Assembly: GCF_011881725.1 (NCBI RefSeq)
Contig: NZ_JAATUR010000001.1
Coordinates: 124,001-188,000 of the forward strand
DNA from: Escherichia coli
GTDB lineage: Bacteria; Pseudomonadota; Gammaproteobacteria; Enterobacterales; Enterobacteriaceae
Direction of reading: 5' to 3'
Length of the DNA: 64,000 nucleotides
Below are positions 53,793 through 63,922 of this stretch, piece by piece. Both the position numbers and the translations under genes were made by a program. Position 1 is the first letter of the stretch. Each line of letters starts with the position of its first letter. The notes beneath the pieces are model-generated. The model ran no database searches. It was not told the origin of the DNA and saw only the letters and a list, made by a program, of their open reading frames with translations.

Positions 53793-55829
53793 ATGGTACC
53801 CTCAACATTTTCTCGTTTGAAAGCCGCGCGTTGTCTGCCTGTTGTTCTGGCAGCCCTGATTTTCGCCGGTTGTGGCACCCATACCCCCGATCAGTCCACT
53901 GCCTACATGCAGGGGACGGCGCAGGCCGATTCTGCCTTTTATCTTCAACAGATGCAGCAAAGCTCTGATGATACCAGGATCAACTGGCAATTACTCGCCA
54001 TTCGTGCACTGGTGAAAGAAGGTAAAACCGGGCAGGCGGTGGAGTTGTTTAATCAGCTGCCGCAAGAACTCAACGATACCCAGCGTCGCGAGAAAACGTT
54101 GCTGGCGGTAGAAATCAAGCTGGCGCAAAAAGATTTTACTGGCGCACAGACCTTGTTGGCAAAAATCACGCCAACCGATTTAGAACAAAACCAACAGGCA
54201 CGCTACTGGCAGGCGAAAATTGATGCCAGCCAGGGACGTCCTTCCATTGAATTGCTACGTGCGTTAGTCGCCCAGGAGCCTCTGCTCGGCGCGAAGGAAA
54301 AGCAGCAGAATATCGACGCCACGTGGCAGGCGCTCTCCGCCATGACCCAAGAACAGGCAAATACGCTGGTGATCAACGCCGACGAAAATATCCTGCAAGG
54401 CTGGCTGGATCTGCAGCGCGTCTGGTTTGATAACCGTAACGATCCCGACATGATGAAAGCCGGGATTGCCGACTGGCAGAAACGTTATCCGAACAATCCG
54501 GGCGCGAAAATGCTGCCAACGCAGTTGGTAAATGTAAAAGCGTTTAAACCAGCGTCAACCAACAAAATCGCTCTGCTGCTGCCGTTGAATGGTCAGGCCG
54601 CGGTATTTGGCCGCACAATTCAGCAAGGCTTTGAAGCGGCGAAGAATATCGGCACTCAGCCTGTTGCTGCTCAGGTAGCTGCCGCGCCTGCCACTGACGT
54701 TGCAGAACAATCCGAGGCGCAAACCGTGGATGGCGTTGCCAGCCCGGCACAAGCCTCGGTTAGCGATCTGACCGGTGAACAGCCTGCGGTACAGCCGGTG
54801 CCTGTAAGCGCTCCGGCGGCAAGCACTGCGGCGGTAAGTGCACCAGCGAATCCATCCGCAGAGCTGAAAATCTACGATACCTCATCACAACCGCTTAGCC
54901 AGATCCTCAACCAGGTTCAGCAAGATGGCGCGAGCATTGTGGTCGGTCCGTTACTGAAAAATAACGTTGAAGAATTGCTGAAGAGCAACACCTCGCTGAA
55001 CGTGCTGGCACTGAATCAGCCGGAAAATATCGAAAACCGCGTCAATATTTGTTACTTCGCGCTTTCACCGGAAGACGAAGCGCGTGATGCAGCACGTCAT
55101 ATTCGTGACCAGGGTAAACAAGCGCCGCTGGTGCTGATCCCACGCAGTTCGTTGGGCGATCGCGTAGCAAATGCGTTTGCGCAAGAGTGGCAGAAACTCG
55201 GCGGCGGCACCGTTCTGCAACAAAAATTTGGTTCCACCAGCGAATTACGCGCGGGCGTGAACGGCGGTTCAGGTATCGCTTTAACAGGTAGCCCGATTAC
55301 TCCCAGAGCGACAACCGATTCCGGCATAACGACCACCAATCCGACGCTGCAAACCACGCCAACCGATGACCAGTTCACCAATAATGGCGGTCGTGTCGAT
55401 GCGGTGTATATTGTGGCAACACCGGGCGAAATCGCTTTTATCAAACCGATGATCGCCATGCGTAACGGTAGCCAGAGCGGTGCAACGCTGTACGCCAGCT
55501 CCCGCAGTGCGCAAGGGACCGCTGGCCCGGATTTCCGTCTGGAAATGGAAGGTTTGCAATATAGCGAAATCCCGATGCTAGCGGGCGGTAATCTGCCGTT
55601 AATGCAGCAGGCGCTCAGCGCGGTGAATAACGATTATTCGCTGGCTCGTATGTATGCGATGGGCGTTGATGCCTGGTCGCTGGCAAATCATTTCTCACAA
55701 ATGCGCCAGGTGCAGGGTTTTGAAATCAACGGTAATACCGGTAGCCTGACGGCGAACCCGGATTGCGTGATTAACAGGAAGTTATCATGGCTACAGTACC
55801 AACAAGGTCAGGTAGTCCCCGCCAGTTAA
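53793..55829 (+). CDS. lpoA: Outer-membrane lipoprotein activator of PBP1A, LpoA
   Basis: LpoA (678 residues) is an outer-membrane lipoprotein that reaches through the periplasm to activate the peptidoglycan synthase PBP1A. The lipobox LIFAGC places the lipidated cysteine at residue 27. An N-terminal TPR-like helical domain (about 30-250) is followed by an Ala/Pro/Val-rich linker (about 290-360) and a C-terminal periplasmic-binding-like fold. The ATG at 53793 yields the normal signal peptide; the frame is open ten codons further. Its last 43 bases overlap yraN. Confidence 0.96.
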   Translation: MVPSTFSRLKAARCLPVVLAALIFAGCGTHTPDQSTAYMQGTAQADSAFYLQQMQQSSDDTRINWQLLAIRALVKEGKTGQAVELFNQLPQELNDTQRREKTLLAVEIKLAQKDFTGAQTLLAKITPTDLEQNQQARYWQAKIDASQGRPSIELLRALVAQEPLLGAKEKQQNIDATWQALSAMTQEQANTLVINADENILQGWLDLQRVWFDNRNDPDMMKAGIADWQKRYPNNPGAKMLPTQLVNVKAFKPASTNKIALLLPLNGQAAVFGRTIQQGFEAAKNIGTQPVAAQVAAAPATDVAEQSEAQTVDGVASPAQASVSDLTGEQPAVQPVPVSAPAASTAAVSAPANPSAELKIYDTSSQPLSQILNQVQQDGASIVVGPLLKNNVEELLKSNTSLNVLALNQPENIENRVNICYFALSPEDEARDAARHIRDQGKQAPLVLIPRSSLGDRVANAFAQEWQKLGGGTVLQQKFGSTSELRAGVNGGSGIALTGSPITPRATTDSGITTTNPTLQTTPTDDQFTNNGGRVDAVYIVATPGEIAFIKPMIAMRNGSQSGATLYASSRSAQGTAGPDFRLEMEGLQYSEIPMLAGGNLPLMQQALSAVNNDYSLARMYAMGVDAWSLANHFSQMRQVQGFEINGNTGSLTANPDCVINRKLSWLQYQQGQVVPAS

Positions 55830-56182
55830 CCACCAAACAGACCGGCGACGCGTGGGAAGCACAAGCGCGTCGCTGGCTGGAAGGCAAAGGACTGCGGTTT
55901 GTTGCCGCCAACGTGAACGAGCGTGGCGGCGAGATCGATCTGATTATGCGTGAAGGCCAGACTACCGTTTTTGTCGAGGTGCGTTACCGCCGCTCTGCGC
56001 TTTATGGCGGCGCGGCAGCCAGTGTGACCCGCAGCAAACAACACAAATTATTACAGACTGCCCGCTTGTGGCTCGCGCGTCATAATGGGAGTTTTGATAC
56101 TGTGGATTGCCGGTTCGATGTGGTAGCCTTCACCGGAAATGAGGTTGAGTGGATTAAAGATGCCTTTAATGACCACTCATAA
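55787..56182 (+). CDS. yraN: UPF0102 nuclease-fold protein YraN
   Basis: YraN (131 residues) has the restriction-endonuclease-like core of UPF0102: [24 protein letters not shown] and VFVEVRYR provide the E...D...E-x-R pattern. It may act on Holliday junctions or other branched nucleic acids, but its role in E. coli is not established. The start lies within the 3' end of lpoA, suggesting translational coupling, and diaA follows 19 bases later. Confidence 0.92.
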   Translation: MATVPTRSGSPRQLTTKQTGDAWEAQARRWLEGKGLRFVAANVNERGGEIDLIMREGQTTVFVEVRYRRSALYGGAAASVTRSKQHKLLQTARLWLARHNGSFDTVDCRFDVVAFTGNEVEWIKDAFNDHS

Positions 56183-56201
56183 TTAAGGTTTAAGGATTAG
56201 C

Positions 56202-56792
56202 GTGCAAGAAAGAATTAAAGCTTGCTTCACTGAAAGCATTCAAACTCAAATTGCGGCGGCAGAGGCGCTTCCGGATGCCATCTCCCGTGCAGCCATGACG
56301 CTGGTTCAGTCTCTGCTCAATGGCAACAAAATCCTCTGTTGTGGTAATGGAACTTCCGCTGCCAACGCACAGCATTTTGCTGCCAGCATGATCAACCGTT
56401 TCGAAACGGAGCGGCCCAGCTTACCTGCCATTGCACTAAATACTGATAATGTTGTCTTAACGGCGATTGCCAACGATCGCTTACATGATGAAGTGTATGC
56501 AAAACAGGTGCGGGCGCTGGGGCATGCGGGAGATGTGTTATTAGCCATTTCTACCCGTGGTAACAGCCGCGATATCGTAAAAGCGGTGGAAGCTGCCGTT
56601 ACGCGTGATATGACCATTGTGGCATTGACCGGCTATGACGGCGGCGAACTTGCAGGTTTGTTAGGGCCACAGGACGTGGAAATCCGCATTCCTTCGCATC
56701 GTAGTGCTCGCATTCAGGAAATGCATATGCTGACGGTTAATTGCCTGTGCGATCTGATCGATAACACGCTTTTCCCTCACCAGGATGATTAA
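56202..56792 (+). CDS. diaA: DnaA initiator-associating protein DiaA
   Basis: DiaA (196 residues) is a SIS-domain protein forming a tetramer that binds several DnaA molecules and promotes assembly at oriC for timely replication initiation. The GTG start at 56202 has AAGGATTAG upstream. SIS motifs include [18 protein letters not shown] (about 46-63) and [11 protein letters not shown]. It is closely related to the heptose isomerase GmhA. It lies between yraN and dolP, with a nine-base gap to the latter. Confidence 0.95.
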
Positions 56793-56801
56793 GGAGAATA
56801 C

Positions 56802-57377
56802 ATGAAGGCATTATCGCCAATCGCAGTCCTTATTTCCGCGCTGCTGTTGCAAGGTTGTGTTGCTGCTGCCGTAGTAGGCACCGCGGCTGTCGGCACCAAA
56901 GCGGCGACCGATCCCCGTAGTGTCGGCACCCAGGTGGACGATGGTACCCTGGAAGTGCGCGTGAACAGTGCATTGTCGAAAGACGAACAGATTAAGAAAG
57001 AAGCTCGCATTAATGTAACGGCCTATCAGGGCAAAGTGCTGCTGGTTGGGCAGTCACCAAACGCTGAACTTTCGGCTCGAGCCAAGCAGATTGCAATGGG
57101 CGTAGACGGTGCCAACGAAGTATATAACGAGATCCGTCAGGGCCAGCCGATTGGTCTGGGCGAAGCGTCTAACGATACGTGGATCACCACCAAAGTGCGT
57201 TCTCAGCTCTTAACCAGCGATCTGGTGAAATCGTCCAACGTGAAAGTGACCACCGAAAACGGTGAAGTGTTCCTGATGGGACTGGTGACAGAACGTGAAG
57301 CGAAAGCGGCGGCAGATATTGCCAGCCGGGTGAGCGGCGTGAAGCGGGTAACCACGGCGTTTACGTTTATTAAATAG
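56802..57377 (+). CDS. dolP: Outer-membrane lipoprotein DolP with two BON domains
   Basis: DolP (YraP, 191 residues) is a lipoprotein that supports outer-membrane integrity, binding anionic phospholipids at division sites and assisting the BAM complex. The lipobox LLLQGC puts the lipidated cysteine at residue 19. Two BON domains follow (about 45-115 and 125-190), each with the NVTAYQGKVLLVGQ / KVTTENGEVFLMG type core. It is sigma-E-dependent in E. coli. It is followed by a double BIME. Confidence 0.96.
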   Translation: MKALSPIAVLISALLLQGCVAAAVVGTAAVGTKAATDPRSVGTQVDDGTLEVRVNSALSKDEQIKKEARINVTAYQGKVLLVGQSPNAELSARAKQIAMGVDGANEVYNEIRQGQPIGLGEASNDTWITTKVRSQLLTSDLVKSSNVKVTTENGEVFLMGLVTEREAKAAADIASRVSGVKRVTTAFTFIK

Positions 57378-57392
57378 CAGCCCCTTGTAATG

Positions 57393-57566
57393 CCTGATGC
57401 GACGCTTACCGCGTCTTATCAGGCCTACAACGACGCAAACTGTAGATCGGATAAGGCGTTAACGCCGCATCCGACTGCCGTTGCCTGATGCGACGCTTGC
57501 CGCGCCTTATCAGGCCTACAACGACGCAAACTGTAGATCGGATAAGGCGTTAACGCCGCATCCGAC
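57393..57566. repeat. Tandem BIME, two 90-bp copies, between dolP and yraQ
   Basis: GCCTGATGCGACGCTT starts at 57393 and again at 57483. Each copy carries a TTATCAGGCCTACAACGACG half and a GATCGGATAAGGCGTTAACG half. The two copies differ at only a few positions, so this is a recent local duplication of a BIME between convergent genes. Confidence 0.9.
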
Positions 57567-57579
57567 ATGTTTTTTCAAA

Positions 57580-58620
57580 TCAGAACAACAGCGCCAGCCC
57601 ACCGACAATCACACCTGACACCACGACCATCGCTCCCGTCAGCCATAAGGCTTTCGCCGGGAACGCTTTGCGCAGCATAATCAGTGACGGCAAACTTACC
57701 GCCGGAAGCGTCATCAACAATGCCAGCGCCGGAGCAGTTCCCATGCCTGCCAACATCATCGTTTGCACAATTGGAATTTCTGCCGCCGTGGGAATGACAA
57801 ACAAGCATCCCGCTACCGCCATCGCCACCACCCACATCAGGCTGTTATCGACAGCTCCATCGGCATGGGGGAATAACCAGACACGAGCGGCACCCAACGC
57901 CAGTACCGCCAGGATATAAACCGGGATCGTACTCCAGAAAAGCATCCATAACGCCCTGCCCCAGCGGGTAAAAAATCCGCCCTGCACTTCCGGTATGTCA
58001 ATTTCGACCGGCGCCTGCGTTTGCGGTGTCTCACGCACCCATTTTTGCACCAGTGTCGCAATCAGCAACACCATCACCAGACCCGCCACCAGACGAATCG
58101 CGGCAAAGCCCCAGCCAAGGACAAACCCCATAAACACTAGCGTTGCCGGGTTTAATAACGGATTCCCCATCCAGAATGCCAGTGCACCGCCCATCGACAC
58201 CTGTTGGCGACGCATTCCCGCCGCGACCGGTGCCGCACAGCAGGTACACATCATACCCGGCAGCGAAAACAGCGTTCCCAGCAGCGTGCCGCGAAAGCGC
58301 GATTGCCCCAGCGTACGCAGCAACCAGTCACGCGGGATCAGCACCTGAATCAACGAACCGAGGATCACCCCCAGCACCGCTGCTTTCCATACCGCGAGGA
58401 AATAGATCATCGCGTAATCCCACGCCGCCTGCCACGGATTAGCATCCGCCTGTGCGAGGATAGATTTACCGATGCTGTGGGTTTCGGCGGCGGTAAACGC
58501 TTTGCCGTAGTAAGGTTGCCATTTCACATACCAGAGTCCGGCAATGACAACGAGAAAGAAAAGCGCGGGTTTCCACCACCGAATGGGCGTTGCCGCCTGA
58601 GATGAAGACTGACCAGCCAT
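57580..58620 (-). CDS. yraQ: Predicted permease YraQ (DUF318/UPF0718)
   Basis: YraQ (346 residues) is an eight-to-ten-helix inner-membrane protein of the permease family related to ArsP-type organoarsenical exporters. A CTCCAAPVAAGMRR motif (about residue 140) with vicinal cysteines and the GNPLLNPATLVFM segment are typical. The substrate is unknown. It is convergent with dolP and lies in the same direction as yraR, 72 bases downstream of it. Confidence 0.91.
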   Translation of the reverse strand: MAGQSSSQAATPIRWWKPALFFLVVIAGLWYVKWQPYYGKAFTAAETHSIGKSILAQADANPWQAAWDYAMIYFLAVWKAAVLGVILGSLIQVLIPRDWLLRTLGQSRFRGTLLGTLFSLPGMMCTCCAAPVAAGMRRQQVSMGGALAFWMGNPLLNPATLVFMGFVLGWGFAAIRLVAGLVMVLLIATLVQKWVRETPQTQAPVEIDIPEVQGGFFTRWGRALWMLFWSTIPVYILAVLALGAARVWLFPHADGAVDNSLMWVVAMAVAGCLFVIPTAAEIPIVQTMMLAGMGTAPALALLMTLPAVSLPSLIMLRKAFPAKALWLTGAMVVVSGVIVGGLALLF

Positions 58621-58692
58621 AGCATTCCCCAGGAATAAGTTATGATAATTGAGCGCGTGAATATTACGCCTACTATCAATTCTTGGGAATAA

Positions 58693-59338
<646 letters not shown>

Positions 59339-59455
59339 TTACAGAATTGTCTGCATTGCGCTCCCCGGTACATGCACCAGGCTTAATAGTCTACGAGGTA
59401 ATTATCCCCGATCGTGAGAAATTCACCTCATCCAATGCAACAACGCGGAGGAAAC

Positions 59456-60184
59456 ATGAGTAAGAAGATTGCCGTTTTAATCACTGATGAATTTGAAGAT
59501 TCAGAATTTACTTCACCTGCTGACGAGTTCCGTAAAGCCGGACACGAAGTGATAACCATTGAAAAACAAGCGGGTACAACGGTGAAAGGCAAAAAAGGTG
59601 AAGCCAGCGTGACCATCGACAAATCCATCGATGAAGTGACGCCAGCAGAATTTGATGCCCTGCTGCTACCAGGCGGTCATTCACCGGATTATCTGCGTGG
59701 CGACAACCGTTATGTCACCTTCACCCGTGATTTTGTGAATAGCGGCAAACCTGTTTTCGCCATCTGTCATGGCCCACAGCTGCTGATCAGCGCCGATGTG
59801 ATTCGGGGACGCAAACTGACTGCGGTTAAACCGATTGTGATTGATGTTAAAAACGCGGGCGCGGAATTTTACGATCAGGAAGTCGTGGTCGATAAAGATC
59901 AGCTGGTTACCAGCCGGACGATCTGCCAGCGTTTAACCGCGAGGCGTTACGCCTGCTCGGTGCCTGAGCCGCGTAGCCAAATCATTTTTTTACCAAAGCC
60001 CAGCGTGTTGTCAGTGAATTTGATTTCATCGAGCCGGATTTCCCACACCGGGGCCGACAGCATTCTGGCAACCGGAAAGCGACGATTGTACGCCTGGCGT
60101 GCGAGGTCGCTTTCCTCACCTTCCAGTCTGCGGATCTCACCTTTAAACTGCACGCCGCGAATTAATGCCACCGTTTTCGGCTGA
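59456..60184 (+). pseudogene. yhbO: DJ-1/PfpI glyoxalase-deglycase gene yhbO with a C-terminal frameshift
   Basis: Intact YhbO is 172 residues long, a DJ-1/PfpI-family stress protein reported to act on glyoxal/methylglyoxal adducts. Here the first 155 residues agree, including the catalytic Cys104 in FAICHGPQ and Glu15-type acidic residues near the N-terminus. After VTSRT the frame changes. The true C-terminus, [16 protein letters not shown] and a TGA at 59965-59967, is still encoded in the next frame from about 59920, and comparison shows seven bases missing between GAC direct repeats. The frame in use reads on, antisense to yhbP, to 60184 (242 residues). The last strand/helix of the fold is replaced, so function is doubtful. 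ATG 59456 has GGAGG upstream. Confidence 0.8.
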
Positions 60185-60390
60185 CCGTTTACCGTTCCGG
60201 CAACTGCCGCCTGCGGCCCGCTCATCTGCGCATGGCGCGTTTTCTCTTCCGTCAAAATGTAGAAGGCAACTTTCTGCGCATCAAAAAGATAAAAGGCATT
60301 GGCGCACCAGAGTTCCCCTTCCTGCTGCACACACCAGGTGACAACATGTTGTTTTGCCAGCCAACGGCTGATGGCGGTGAGTGTTTCCAT
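59947..60390 (-). CDS. yhbP: UPF0306 FMN-binding split-barrel protein YhbP
   Basis: YhbP (147 residues) belongs to the pyridoxamine-5'-phosphate-oxidase-like split-barrel family (UPF0306). [21 protein letters not shown] and [17 protein letters not shown] are barrel strands of that fold. Biochemical function is unknown. Its 3' end overlaps the original yhbO 3' end by about 20 bases in convergent orientation, and the frameshifted yhbO frame runs antisense across half of it. Confidence 0.92.
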   Translation of the reverse strand: METLTAISRWLAKQHVVTWCVQQEGELWCANAFYLFDAQKVAFYILTEEKTRHAQMSGPQAAVAGTVNGQPKTVALIRGVQFKGEIRRLEGEESDLARQAYNRRFPVARMLSAPVWEIRLDEIKFTDNTLGFGKKMIWLRGSGTEQA

Positions 60391-60440
60391 TGCTGTTCTC
60401 TTTTATACTGTTGGCCTGACCTTAACATGTGACGCAGACA

Positions 60441-60743
60441 ATGACACCCTGGTTCCTTTACTTGATCCGTACCGCCGACAATAAGCTCTATACCGGGATC
60501 ACCACGGATGTCGAACGCCGCTATCAGCAACATCAAAGCGGTAAAGGGGCGAAAGCACTGCGTGGGAAAGGCGAACTGACGCTGGCGTTTTCCGCGCCAG
60601 TGGGCGATCGTTCGCTGGCATTACGGGCGGAATATCGCGTCAAGCAACTGACCAAAAGGCAGAAAGAGCGTCTGGTAGCGGAAGGCGCAGGGTTTGCAGA
60701 ACTGCTAAGCAGCCTGCAACCCCCGGAGATTAAAAGCGATTGA
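60441..60743 (+). CDS. yhbQ: GIY-YIG domain nuclease-like protein YhbQ
   Basis: YhbQ (100 residues from the ATG at 60441) is a stand-alone GIY-YIG domain (UPF0213): [24 protein letters not shown] carries the altered LYL...YTG version of the motif with the catalytic Arg, and the later Glu lies in [10 protein letters not shown]. Single-domain members may cut damaged or branched DNA/RNA; its role is not firmly established. An ATG four codons upstream is in frame. It overlaps the yhbS end by 14 bases in convergent orientation. Confidence 0.92.
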   Translation: MTPWFLYLIRTADNKLYTGITTDVERRYQQHQSGKGAKALRGKGELTLAFSAPVGDRSLALRAEYRVKQLTKRQKERLVAEGAGFAELLSSLQPPEIKSD

Positions 60744-61233
60744 AGTGCTCGTGATACTCGACCAGTCCGGTTACGCCGTTCAGCGCGTCATCCGCTAAAC
60801 GATGTACCTGGAAGGCGCTTTCAGTGCCCGGCCAGCGACAACGCAGATCGTGATGTGCCGCCAGTTCAAAGCCGAAACGGCTGTACAGCGCCGGATCGCC
60901 CAGCGTCACCACTGCGGCATAGCCGAACTCATTAAGCGAATCGAGTCCTTCATAGACCAACTGGCGTGCCAGCCCTTGCCCACGGTATTTTTCATCTACC
61001 GCCAGCGGTGCCATACCGACCCATTGCAGGTCTTCGCCCTGTACATCAACCGGGCTAAATGCCACATAGCCAATGACCTGACCTTCGTCATCTGTCGCCA
61101 CCAGCCCCAGCGTCAGAAAGCCATCTTCACGTAGATCGTGAACCAGCTTCGCTTCCGCATCACTTTCGAATGAACGACGCAGCAGGGCATCAATACCCGG
61201 CGCATCAATGGGAATTTCTACTCGAATTAGCAT
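60730..61233 (-). CDS. yhbS: GNAT-family N-acetyltransferase YhbS
   Basis: YhbS (167 residues) has the acetyl-CoA-binding core of GNAT proteins: [22 protein letters not shown] (about 80-101) contains the R-G-x-G-x-A pyrophosphate loop, followed by [14 protein letters not shown]. It is convergent with yhbQ and its start overlaps the end of ubiT by seven bases, so ubiT and yhbS are one transcript. The substrate is not established to my knowledge. Confidence 0.92.
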   Translation of the reverse strand: MLIRVEIPIDAPGIDALLRRSFESDAEAKLVHDLREDGFLTLGLVATDDEGQVIGYVAFSPVDVQGEDLQWVGMAPLAVDEKYRGQGLARQLVYEGLDSLNEFGYAAVVTLGDPALYSRFGFELAAHHDLRCRWPGTESAFQVHRLADDALNGVTGLVEYHEHFNRF

Positions 61234-61751
61234 GGTTCACCTACCGATGTCTGTTTGGTTTCAGGCGTGGTTTTCATTCCCGCCTCAACAAAATCCGCCA
61301 GTTGCAGCAGCATCATGCGTAAGGCTTTCGGCATTTGCTCCAGTTCAATGGCGTCCATCAGGTTTTTCACATACAGCCCCAGCTCCGTATCGCCTTCAAT
61401 CACCAGCCGACGCTGGAAAAAGAGCGTATCCGGATCTTGTTTACGCGCCGCAATCATCAGCAGATCGCTGGCGTCGGCACTAAAACTCACATCAGCTTGC
61501 GCGTTCTGGCTGACAATCAATTTGCCATTCACCACCGAGGTAAACCATTGCAGGTCAATATCACGCACATGAATACTTAACCAGCGGCCTTCAAGGAACT
61601 CCAGCTCGCCTTCCTCCAGCGCCTGACGGAATTGCCAGCTTAAAACCTGCTCAAGAACCTGGCGTTTTAGCGCAAATGGCGTCAGTTTTACCGGTACACT
61701 CAACAGAGATGGCCCCAAATGCACAATGCGGGAACGCAGTTTATCCAACAC
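61227..61751 (-). CDS. ubiT: SCP2-domain ubiquinone-biosynthesis accessory factor UbiT
   Basis: UbiT (YhbT, 174 residues) has an SCP2 sterol-carrier domain that binds prenylphenol intermediates. With UbiU and UbiV it is needed for oxygen-independent ubiquinone synthesis. The GTG start at 61751 has GGAG about nine bases upstream and gives the known length; an ATG eight codons earlier is in frame. It is divergent from ubiU, placing all three anaerobic Q-pathway genes around one control region. Confidence 0.93.
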   Translation of the reverse strand: MLDKLRSRIVHLGPSLLSVPVKLTPFALKRQVLEQVLSWQFRQALEEGELEFLEGRWLSIHVRDIDLQWFTSVVNGKLIVSQNAQADVSFSADASDLLMIAARKQDPDTLFFQRRLVIEGDTELGLYVKNLMDAIELEQMPKALRMMLLQLADFVEAGMKTTPETKQTSVGEPC

Positions 61752-61775
61752 GAGTTTTACTCCCTGTTTCAACAA

Positions 61776-61959
61776 TCATCCTATTTTGCCATATCAGAAA
61801 AATAACATAGCGGTATAAATCAACAATTCCATATGAAATTGCTGCTACCACCAATACAACTTTAACTGCCTTAAATCAAAAATTGTCGCAGCCAGGTTAA
61901 CTAAAATCCCAGTTCGTTAACATTTTTGCGTTTTGATAGCGCAACCTTCAGGAAAAATT
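61776..61959. promoter_or_regulatory. ubiT-ubiU divergent promoter region with FNR-like half-sites
   Basis: This AT-rich region separates the divergent anaerobic ubiquinone genes. ATCAA half-sites of FNR boxes (TTGAT-N4-ATCAA) appear at CTGCCTTAAATCAA (about 61867-61880) and in TATAAATCAACAA (about 61814-61826). Known FNR dependence of ubiUV supports an FNR role; the sites are imperfect. Confidence 0.4.
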
Positions 61960-62955
61960 ATGGAGCTGCTCTGCCCTGCCGGAAATCTACCGGCGCTTAA
62001 GGCGGCCATCGAAAACGGCGCAGATGCTGTTTATATCGGGCTAAAAGATGATACCAACGCCCGTCACTTCGCCGGCCTTAACTTTACCGAGAAAAAATTG
62101 CAGGAAGCGGTGAATTTTGTCCATCAACATCACCGCAAACTTCACATAGCAATTAACACTTTTGCGCATCCGGACGGTTACGCCCGCTGGCAACGCGCCG
62201 TGGATATGGCGGCGCAACTGGGTGCCGATGCGCTGATCCTCGCCGACCTCGCCATGCTGGAGTACGCTGCCGAGCGTTACCCGCATATTGAACGTCACGT
62301 ATCGGTGCAGGCTTCGGCGACCAATGAAGAGGCGATTAACTTTTATCACCGCCATTTTGACGTTGCCCGCGTAGTGTTGCCGCGCGTGTTGTCGATTCAT
62401 CAGGTGAAACAACTGGCACGCGTGACGCCAGTTCCGCTGGAAGTGTTCGCTTTCGGTAGCCTGTGCATTATGTCGGAAGGCCGTTGCTATCTGTCGTCGT
62501 ATCTGACGGGTGAGTCGCCCAACACCGTAGGTGCGTGTTCTCCGGCCCGCTTCGTGCGCTGGCAACAAACGCCGCAGGGGCTGGAATCCCGCCTTAATGA
62601 AGTGCTGATCGACCGTTATCAGGACGGCGAAAACGCAGGTTACCCGACGCTGTGTAAAGGCCGTTATCTGGTGGATGGCGAACGTTATCACGCCCTGGAA
62701 GAACCAACCAGTCTCAATACACTTGAACTGCTGCCGGAGTTAATGGCGGCGAATATTGCTTCGGTGAAAATTGAAGGCCGCCAGCGTAGCCCGGCGTATG
62801 TGAGTCAGGTGGCGAAGGTCTGGCGTCAGGCTATCGACCGTTGTAAAGCCGATCCGCAAAACTTCGTGCCGCAAAGCGCGTGGATGGAGACGCTCGGGTC
62901 GATGTCCGAAGGCACGCAAACCACCCTTGGCGCGTATCACCGTAAATGGCAGTGA
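61960..62955 (+). CDS. ubiU: O2-independent ubiquinone hydroxylation protein UbiU (U32 family, 4Fe-4S)
   Basis: UbiU (YhbU, 331 residues) belongs to the U32 peptidase-like family and, with UbiV, carries out oxygen-independent hydroxylation in ubiquinone synthesis using prephenate. Cluster cysteines are expected in FGSLCIMSEGRCYLSSY (about 169 and 176), VGACSPARF and PTLCKGRY, all present. The ATG at 61960 has AGGA upstream. It overlaps neither neighbour; ubiV starts eight bases after its stop. Confidence 0.95.
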   Translation: MELLCPAGNLPALKAAIENGADAVYIGLKDDTNARHFAGLNFTEKKLQEAVNFVHQHHRKLHIAINTFAHPDGYARWQRAVDMAAQLGADALILADLAMLEYAAERYPHIERHVSVQASATNEEAINFYHRHFDVARVVLPRVLSIHQVKQLARVTPVPLEVFAFGSLCIMSEGRCYLSSYLTGESPNTVGACSPARFVRWQQTPQGLESRLNEVLIDRYQDGENAGYPTLCKGRYLVDGERYHALEEPTSLNTLELLPELMAANIASVKIEGRQRSPAYVSQVAKVWRQAIDRCKADPQNFVPQSAWMETLGSMSEGTQTTLGAYHRKWQ

Positions 62956-62963
62956 GAAAAGCA

Positions 62964-63842
62964 ATGAAATATTCCTTAGGGCCGGTGCTGTGGTACTGGC
63001 CAAAAGAGACGCTGGAAGAATTTTATCAGCAGGCAGCCACCAGCTGCGCCGACGTGATTTATCTTGGTGAAGCGGTCTGTAGCAAGCGCCGGGCAACCAA
63101 AGTTGGCGACTGGCTGGAAATGGCAAAATCGCTCGCAGGAAGTGGCAAACAGATTGTGCTCTCCACGCTGGCGCTGGTGCAAGCCTCCTCCGAACTGGGC
63201 GAACTGAAACGTTATGTTGAAAACGGTGAGTTTCTGATTGAAGCCAGTGATCTCGGCGTGGTGAATATGTGCGCTGAACGCAAGCTGCCGTTCGTCGCCG
63301 GGCATGCGCTGAACTGCTACAACGCGGTGACGCTGAAAATATTGCTCAAACAGGGCATGATGCGCTGGTGTATGCCGGTGGAACTTTCCCGCGACTGGCT
63401 GGTGAATCTGCTTAATCAGTGCGATGAGCTGGGGATTCGCAATCAGTTTGAAGTGGAAGTCTTGAGCTACGGTCATCTGCCGCTGGCGTACTCCGCCCGC
63501 TGCTTTACCGCGCGCTCGGAAGACCGCCCGAAAGATGAGTGTGAAACCTGCTGCATTAAGTATCCCAACGGGCGCAACGTGCTGTCGCAGGAGAATCAGC
63601 AAGTGTTTGTGCTCAACGGCATTCAGACCATGAGCGGCTACGTTTACAACCTCGGTAATGAGCTGACGTCAATGCAAGGGCTGGTCGATGTGGTCCGCCT
63701 GTCTCCGCAGGGTACTGACACTTTCGCTATGCTCGACGCCTTCCGTGCCAATGAAAATGGCGCTGCGCCACTACCGCTGACGGCAAACAACGATTGTAAC
63801 GGTTACTGGAGACGGCTGGCGGGGCTGGAGTTGCAAGCGTAA
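62964..63842 (+). CDS. ubiV: O2-independent ubiquinone hydroxylation protein UbiV (U32 family, 4Fe-4S)
   Basis: UbiV (YhbV, 292 residues) is the U32-family partner of UbiU. Likely 4Fe-4S ligands are Cys39 (LGEAVCSKRR) and the later group SARCFTARSE and ECETCC (about 180-197). An extra cysteine at residue 28 (TSCAD, Ser in K-12 as I recall) is probably neutral. The ATG at 62964 follows the ubiU stop by eight bases; an upstream ATG (62946) overlaps ubiU and is less likely. Confidence 0.95.
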   Translation: MKYSLGPVLWYWPKETLEEFYQQAATSCADVIYLGEAVCSKRRATKVGDWLEMAKSLAGSGKQIVLSTLALVQASSELGELKRYVENGEFLIEASDLGVVNMCAERKLPFVAGHALNCYNAVTLKILLKQGMMRWCMPVELSRDWLVNLLNQCDELGIRNQFEVEVLSYGHLPLAYSARCFTARSEDRPKDECETCCIKYPNGRNVLSQENQQVFVLNGIQTMSGYVYNLGNELTSMQGLVDVVRLSPQGTDTFAMLDAFRANENGAAPLPLTANNDCNGYWRRLAGLELQA

Positions 63843-63848
63843 GTAAAT

Positions 63849-63919
63849 AGCTCACTTTGTTAACAACTTTAACTACTCTTTAATGCAGTATTAAAGATTA
63901 ATCGGTAACAAAGTGAGCT
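63849..63919. repeat. Nested inverted repeat between ubiV and yhbW
   Basis: The perfect 14-bp arms AGCTCACTTTGTTA (63849-63862) and TAACAAAGTGAGCT (63906-63919) flank an inner perfect 7-bp pair CTTTAAT/ATTAAAG (63878-63884 and 63890-63896). The right arm ends three bases before the yhbW start and covers its ribosome-binding site region. There is no T-run, so it is not a classical terminator. Confidence 0.7.
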
Positions 63920-63922
63920 GTT

